From the NCBI GenBank assembly GCA_007115705.1, contig QXEO01002089.1:869598-933597 (forward strand): DNA of 64,000 nt, written 5' to 3'. Below are positions 58,850-64,000 of the stretch, one piece after another (within the stretch, counting starts at the first letter, position 1; every line of letters begins with the position of its first letter). The notes under the pieces were generated by a model. That model was not told the DNA's origin. It saw nothing but the letters and a program-made list of their open reading frames with translations, and did not search any database. The stretch is from Dactylis glomerata. Lineage: Eukaryota; Streptophyta; Magnoliopsida; Poales; Poaceae. The position numbers and the translations under genes are program-made.

Positions 58850-59233
58850 CAATCAGTACCACAGGCTGTCGGGTGTGGGGTGGCAGATACCCCAAAGCTT
58901 CCTATTTGCAAATAGTCTCCTGGGAATCCGTCGGCGCAGGTTGCAGGGGTGCCGCCACCGCCGTTGGTGGCAGGCTGCCACGCAATCATGTCGGCGTCCC
59001 TCCGGGCGGCATGGCCCGCAACGCTAACGGCGACGGCGACGGAATCCTCTGTAGGCAACATGCCGGCGTTCGCACTGGCGGCATGAGTGTGCCGGCATCC
59101 GTCCAGGCAGCACGATACACATGTCGTCTGCGCAATCGTGCCGCCGCCGCCAGGTGGTCTTTTTTACCATTTTTTTAGACGTGGTCCTTTTTGACATTTC
59201 ACTGGGGCAGCTGGTCTCTTTTGTCAAAAATTC
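58850..59233 (-). repeat. Right terminal inverted repeat of the MULE
   Basis: Reverse complement starts GAATTTTTGACAAAAGAG; it matches the left end for at least 160 bp, then GC-rich sequence with TGCCGCC motifs continues to about 58850. The element ends at 59233, followed by TSD AGGGGAATC. Confidence 0.85.
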
Positions 59234-60388
59234 AGGGGAATCGCCACCGAAGGTCTTCTTCATTGCCATGCTTGCCTCCGGAGCGATGAGTGAGTAGTCT
59301 ACCTTGGACTATAGTCCATAGCAGTAGCTAGATGGTTGTCTTCTCCACCATATGCTTCATGTTTAGATCTCATGAGCTGCCCTACATGATTGAGATCACC
59401 GTTATGTAATTCTATATGTTTGGTTTGTTGGGATCCGATGAATATTGGTGTTATGCTTGAGTTGAAGTACTGAAATTTATCTTTTGTTATCTCTATGTTG
59501 TTTATGATCTTGCATGCTCTCCGTTGTTAGTAGCTATCTTAGCCGAGTAGTTGCTAGTGACTCCAAGAGGGGGTATTTATGCTCGATAGTGGGTTCATGT
59601 CTCTATTTAATCTGGGGGAGTGAGAGAAACCTCTAAGGTTGTAGATGTGCTGTTGCTACTAGGGGGAAAACAACATTCATATGCTCGAGGGCATATGCTT
59701 TGTTTACATTACACACTTTGCTTAATACAATTATCTGTTGTTCGCAACTTAATACTCATGGGGTGTTCGGACGATATCCCCGTGAGTGGATTATTAGTCA
59801 TAGATGTAATTGGATGGCGGTCTATGTATCCTGTTGTAATGCCCAGAGTAAATCTCATTGTGATCCTCTCATCATATGCATGTTGTCTTTATTCTATCAA
59901 TTGCCCAACTGTAATTTGTTTATCCAGCATGTATTATTTTATCTTATGGAGAGACACCGCTAGTGATCTGTGGACCCCGGTCCTATTTCCTTTATATTGC
60001 TATCACCTGTTTACTTTACTTGCACTACTCGCAAAATATTATCACTTTCCACTCGATACGCTCATACCCTTTGTTTCAAGCAAACCGGTGAGATTGACAA
60101 CCTCATCGTAAGTTGGGAGCAAAGTATTTGGTTGTGTTGTGTGCAGGTTCCACGTTGCTACTGGTTGAAGACGCGCTAACAAGAGATCGTTAATGGCGCC
60201 CTTGTTAGAGCATCACGCAGCTAGTGGGCATCACCTTCAATCATTTGTCTGCCTCCTACTGGATTGATAACCTTGGTTTCTTACTGAGGGAAAAACTTGC
60301 TGCTATATTCATCACACCTTGCACTTGGGGTTTTCCAACTGGCCGGTCATTTACTCCATTAATTTCACACACCATCACCGCGCCATCA
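59234..60388 (+). repeat. 5' LTR of J, second part
   Basis: Starts with the right TSD copy and continues the LTR to CACCGCGCCATCA. Excluding the duplicated 9 bp, the LTR totals about 1650 bp. Confidence 0.85.
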
Positions 60389-60399
60389 ACAAGTTTTTC

Positions 60400-60417
60400 T
60401 GGCACCATTGCCGGGGA
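60400..60417 (+). other. Primer binding site of element J
   Basis: TGGCACCATTGCCGGGGA, two mismatches to the tRNA-Asp complement. Confidence 0.75.
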
Positions 60418-60575
60418 GGACGAAGACTTCTGCGAGGGGAGCTTTCGCACGCACATCCTTTACTTTGTTTTAAGTTTTGCTTTATCTTATTTTTACTTGC
60501 ATCATTTTATCAAAAACCCAAAAAAATTAGAATCCTTTGTAGTTGTTTTTACTTGTCTGCTTTTAGTTTGCTAGA

Positions 60576-60683
60576 ATGGCTACTCCTGAAAACACCAAGT
60601 TATGTGACTTTACTAGCATGAATAATAGTGATTTTATCTGCACTCCTATTGTGGATCCTAATGCTTCTTTCATTATTACTTGA
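60576..60683 (+). CDS. 35-codon Gag stub of element J
   Basis: MATPENTKLCDF at the start matches the B Gag N-terminus for about 27 residues (S-x-NNSDFICTPI), then jumps to a tail resembling the common ORF end (ASFIIT, compare SSLDIT) and stops. An in-frame internal deletion removed nearly all of gag and protease. Probably not functional as protein, but the start and stop contexts are kept. Confidence 0.6.
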   Translation: MATPENTKLCDFTSMNNSDFICTPIVDPNASFIIT

Positions 60684-63591
60684 TTCACAATTTTCTACGC
60701 CTAGCTCAAAGGCGTTAAAGAAAAGCACTCTTGGGAGATAACCCAATGCTTTTACATTCAGTTCTTTTTCTTTTATTTGAGTCTTGGAAGTTATTACTAC
60801 TGTAATGACCTCTTCTTATCCTTTTTATTTCGTTTTTGTGCCAAGAGAAGCCTCTAATTTGAGTGAGGTAAGATTTGGGGATGTTGCTGTCCTGAAACAG
60901 TTTTCGGTGCTGCACCATAAAAATTCATGAAAACTCTATGTATATCTTTTGGACCTGAAATTTCTTGTGCATATTCCCCAGGTTATATCCAAACTTTCAT
61001 TAGTTGAACACTTTTTGATTTGAGCAACAGAAAACCCCTCAAAAATTCTACCTTTGCCAGCTGTTCTGTTTTGACAGATTTCTGCCAATATTTGTGTTTG
61101 CCGCTTTATCGCTTTCTTTTTGAGTTCTTTTGATCACAGAACTTTTGGGGAATTTGCTAAAGTAGTATATACTTTATATATGGTGGTTTTAGGTTGAAAC
61201 CTGAAGCAAAATGAGGTTGATTCTATGTTATGCTTGCACTAATGTTGCTAATAGATTTGTGTTTAGTTTTGTATGAAGGAAGTTTTCAAGTGTAGGGATC
61301 GGAGAGTGATGAGATGAGATGAAGAACGGACAAAAGCTCAAGCTTGGGGATGCCCATGCATCACCCCAAGAAATATCCAAGAAGTACAAGCGTCAAAACT
61401 TGGGGATGCCCCCGATGCACCCCTTCTTCATCGGCAAAAAACAGGTCAACTTTCAAGACACTATTTTTATTGCTTCATGCATTATGCATTTTTCTTGGAG
61501 CGTCAGTTGTTTTAGTTTTCAGTTTAGTTTAGTTTTGTTTGCTGCAATAAATGGTTGGACCCCAACAAATTTCTTTTGGAGAAGTTGCCTTGCTTTTCAT
61601 TTGCCAAGAACACTCCGTTTTTCACTCTATTCGTTTTAACGAGTGTTCTTCTTTTTCTAGAACTACGTTTGGCTTTCAATTTTTGCCTTGATATGCATTC
61701 AGATCTTGTTATATCTCTTCATCAAGGTGTATTTTTGCCTCTTATATTTATTGGTTTTCATCAAAAGAGGTATTTATAAAAAGTTTGAATGGTGTTGGAA
61801 AAGAGAAAAAGCTTTATGCAAAAAAGTGGTACAAGAAGGAGCTTATGTAGACTGCAGCTTAGGCTTTTGCATGTCATGCTTGATGTCTTTTTGATAGTAT
61901 GCTTAGTGATTTTGCTGTAGCATGACTTGTCTCAAATAACTGAGATTGCTTAATGAGCCTTTGAAAAAATCATGCGTTGTTTTTATCGTTTGGAAGCATT
62001 ATTTTGGTTTTCTCCTTGATGCTTTATTTGGGTTGACTTGGCGCATGCTTACAAATGTTAGACTCTTCCAAAGTCACCAATAGCCTCTATGATCATTTAG
62101 TTTTTGACTTTTGATTCCATCTTATGCTACTTTTAATGTCGTTTTGTCACTTTGCATGATTATGGCTGTTATTGCTCTCTTAGTTGGTCACTCCCAGTCT
62201 TTTGCTAGCCCTCGTCTTGTACTGAGTATGAACTCCACTCGTGCATCCAACTCCTAAAAACCAAGTTTGCCAAAGTGTCCACCATACATACCTATTAGCA
62301 ATTTGCTATTCCAAAGTACATTTGACTTGCTTTTATCTACTCTTCAAATTAAACTCTTACCAGTGTTATGCGAAAATTGGTCAGTACAGCTCTCACGAAC
62401 CGGATGGCACACTTTATTTTTCTCGTTCTTAAAAATTTGACATTGTGGTCTCTTATGTTGAGTTGTTATGCTTGCAAGTTGTAAGTTAGAGACTAGCCCA
62501 ACCATGCCGTCATGGGGCAAGCTTTCAACATTGCACTTCTTATTTGAGTTGATATCGTGATCTTTTGTTTATGGATACTCACGGTGTGAAATGAATTGGG
62601 AATCTTGCGGGATCATGGAGTTTGTATATGTGTTAGAGAAACGCCTGGGCCGCCAATCTAAGCCATGCATAATTCATGGTGGAAATTTGCAGCATACCCA
62701 TAGTGGACATTCGATGACGCATCTCAAAATAAAAAACTATACAAATGGTAAATAAAAGAGATGTTGAGGTGTTTATTGTCTGCTTGTCCTGTCATTTTGA
62801 TGTGGGCTTGTTCCATGTCATCGGGCACGGAGGTACCCCATTGGCGGTTCTCGATGATACGTATATACTTACAATGACAAGAGCCTTGCTTGGGACTCTA
62901 AGTAAAGTAGCATGAGGTTTGGGTACTCGTATTCACGGGACATGAGGTTTTCAACTTATGATTTGTCAAGCATATGCATCGTAAGTGTTCTCGCATTAAC
63001 TTTAACCATTCAAGATGCTTATGATGGGGGCAATGAGAGCTCAAAGCTAGTAAGTACCATAATTTTTGAAGGTTTATAAAACTTGCAAACACTGTTTCCC
63101 TCTGCGAAGGGCCTTTCTTTTACTTTTATGTTGAGTCACCACCTTCTATCTTTATGCACCATTAAGAGAGCATAGTTGTCATTCTTAGTATAATGTGCAT
63201 TGTCCCAAAGTTTTCATTGATTGATTCATATTGTTGGTTTCACTTGTTCTTAAATTATTTGTATCTAGTCGCCCTCTTAAACTTGAAGGTATCCTATGTT
63301 TTGCTCTCCATGAAGGACAAGCTAAAAACCATTTGTATGTTTTTCCTTATGATTTGAACACACGTTTGACTTTCATTGTTTCATTTTCATGATCTTTTGT
63401 TTGTGTTCATTTTCATGTTATAACATGGTTGCTAAGTTTCTTCTATCAAGACCATATCTTTCATGCCCATGTTTTAAGTTCTTTTGATCCCAGCGCACAA
63501 CGCTTACATAGATGATCAAGATTGTATGGGTGCATGTCACCTCAAAAATTATTTCTTTTATTATCACTTACCTACTCGAGGACGAGCAGGA
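60684..63591 (+). other. Noncoding 3' region of element J (version 1)
   Basis: 2.9 kb, collinear with A and B. Hairpin block at about 60698-60750, internal AAGCTTGGGGATGC near 61340, and the version-1 module at about 62261-63105 as in A 3120-3960. No conserved ORF. Confidence 0.7.
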
Positions 63592-63608
63592 TTTAAGCTT
63601 GGGGATGC
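63592..63608 (+). other. Polypurine tract of element J
   Basis: TTTAAGCTTGGGGATGC, directly before the 3' LTR. Confidence 0.72.
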
Positions 63609-64000
63609 TGATACGTCTCAAACATCTCCAAATTTTTTGATGATCCATGCTTGTTTTTACACCATTTGCTTAGTGTTTCATTACACTTCGTGGCACTTTT
63701 ATGCATTTTCCAAAACTAACCTACTAACAAGTCGCCACAGAGCCAGTTCCCTGTTTTCTACTGTTTTTGTGTTTCAGAAAAGTTACAGAGGAAATATTCT
63801 CGGAATTGGACGAAACCAAAGCCAGTCGTCCAGAATTTTACCGAAGCTTCCAGAGAACCGAAGAGGAGACGGAGTGGGGCCACGAGGGCCCTCACACCAG
63901 GGCGGTGCGGCCAGGGGCTGGGCCGTGCCCCCTATGTGTGAGACCGCCTCGGTCCACTTTTGATGATGCCCCTTCGCCTATAAAGACCCCCTGACGAGAA
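63609..64000 (+). repeat. 3' LTR of J (start only)
   Basis: TGATACGTCTCAAACATCTCC, with one arm of the terminal palindrome mutated. It matches 40313-40704 and runs off the window. Confidence 0.85.

Larger units (their letters stand above)
40819..59233 (+). mobile_element. 18.4-kb Mutator-like element (MULE) with four genes
   Basis: Perfect 9-bp TSD AGGGGAATC (40810-40818, 59234-59242) and long terminal inverted repeats. The LTR of J reads on across it. About 10 kb is its own sequence; the rest is element K and a solo copia LTR. Gene order: MuDR-type transposase (+), plant-mobile-domain gene (+), 243-aa gene (-), GRF-like zinc-finger gene (-). The last two converge on the first two. Transposase, PMD and zinc-finger genes are broken, so it is no longer autonomous. 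Confidence 0.9.
40313..64000 (+). mobile_element. Element J: Athila-like element with a Gag stub (runs off the window)
   Basis: 5' LTR 40313-40818 plus 59234-60388, opened by the MULE; primer site 60400-60417; 35-codon ORF; version-1 3' region; polypurine tract; and a 3' LTR from 63609 past the end of the window. The presumed 5' TSD is GTCAC (40308-40312). Its LTRs are closest to solo LTR E. It is older than the MULE that sits in it. Confidence 0.82.

Overview
This window looks like heterochromatic, transposon-packed DNA from a large grass genome. LTR style, nesting depth and an Angela/BARE-like LTR point to Pooideae (oat, ryegrass or Triticeae relatives); the species is a guess. I found no convincing stationary host gene, tRNA, rRNA or CRISPR array. 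Nearly all of it can be parsed as nested insertions, most with target-site duplications (TSDs) readable at both ends.

Most of the window is one family of long-LTR (about 1.6-1.7 kb) Ty3/Gypsy elements with a tRNA-Asp-type primer site, best compared with the Athila lineage. I call the copies A (1051-8292, -), B (8293-14039, -), C (14040-40008, -, split), D (17696-27818, +, gutted), E (18218-19880, solo LTR), I (29724-36724, +), J (40313 to beyond 64000, +) and K (42624-49372, +). None encodes reverse transcriptase or integrase. They share LTRs, leader and a 2-3 kb 3' noncoding region, but carry different proteins in the same slot: short Gag/protease-like (A), Gag plus protease (B), an unknown helical protein of about 198 aa (C, K), an unknown 335-aa protein with two membrane segments (I), and a 35-codon Gag stub (J). 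This looks like a set of non-autonomous elements with distributed coding functions.

Left to right: a foreign LTR end (1-1050) abuts A; A sits in B, B in the 3' LTR of C. C is opened by D in its ORF (TSD GTGTA); D contains solo LTR E (TSD GTCGC) and a Tat-like non-autonomous element F (20882-26937, -). The 5' LTR of C is opened by H (28998-38631, +, another LTR family, TSD AAGTT), which contains I (TSD CTCTC), and by a 365-bp hAT MITE (TSD GTTGCAAG). A 304-bp GC-rich spacer (40009-40312) separates C from J.

The 5' LTR of J holds the second main object: an 18.4-kb Mutator-like element (MULE, 40819-59233) with long terminal inverted repeats and a perfect 9-bp TSD (AGGGGAATC). Without its own insertions (K and a solo Angela-like LTR) it is about 10 kb and carries four genes: a MuDR-type transposase, a plant-mobile-domain (PMD, MAIN/MAIL-like) gene, a novel 243-aa protein gene, and a GRF-like zinc-finger/coiled-coil gene. 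Three are broken by stops explainable as C-to-T changes. The intact 243-aa gene has a striking promoter: an 11-unit, 13-bp-period array of GCGGGAAA E2F-type sites directly upstream of a TATA box. That array and the split-cargo retrotransposon set are the most notable findings.
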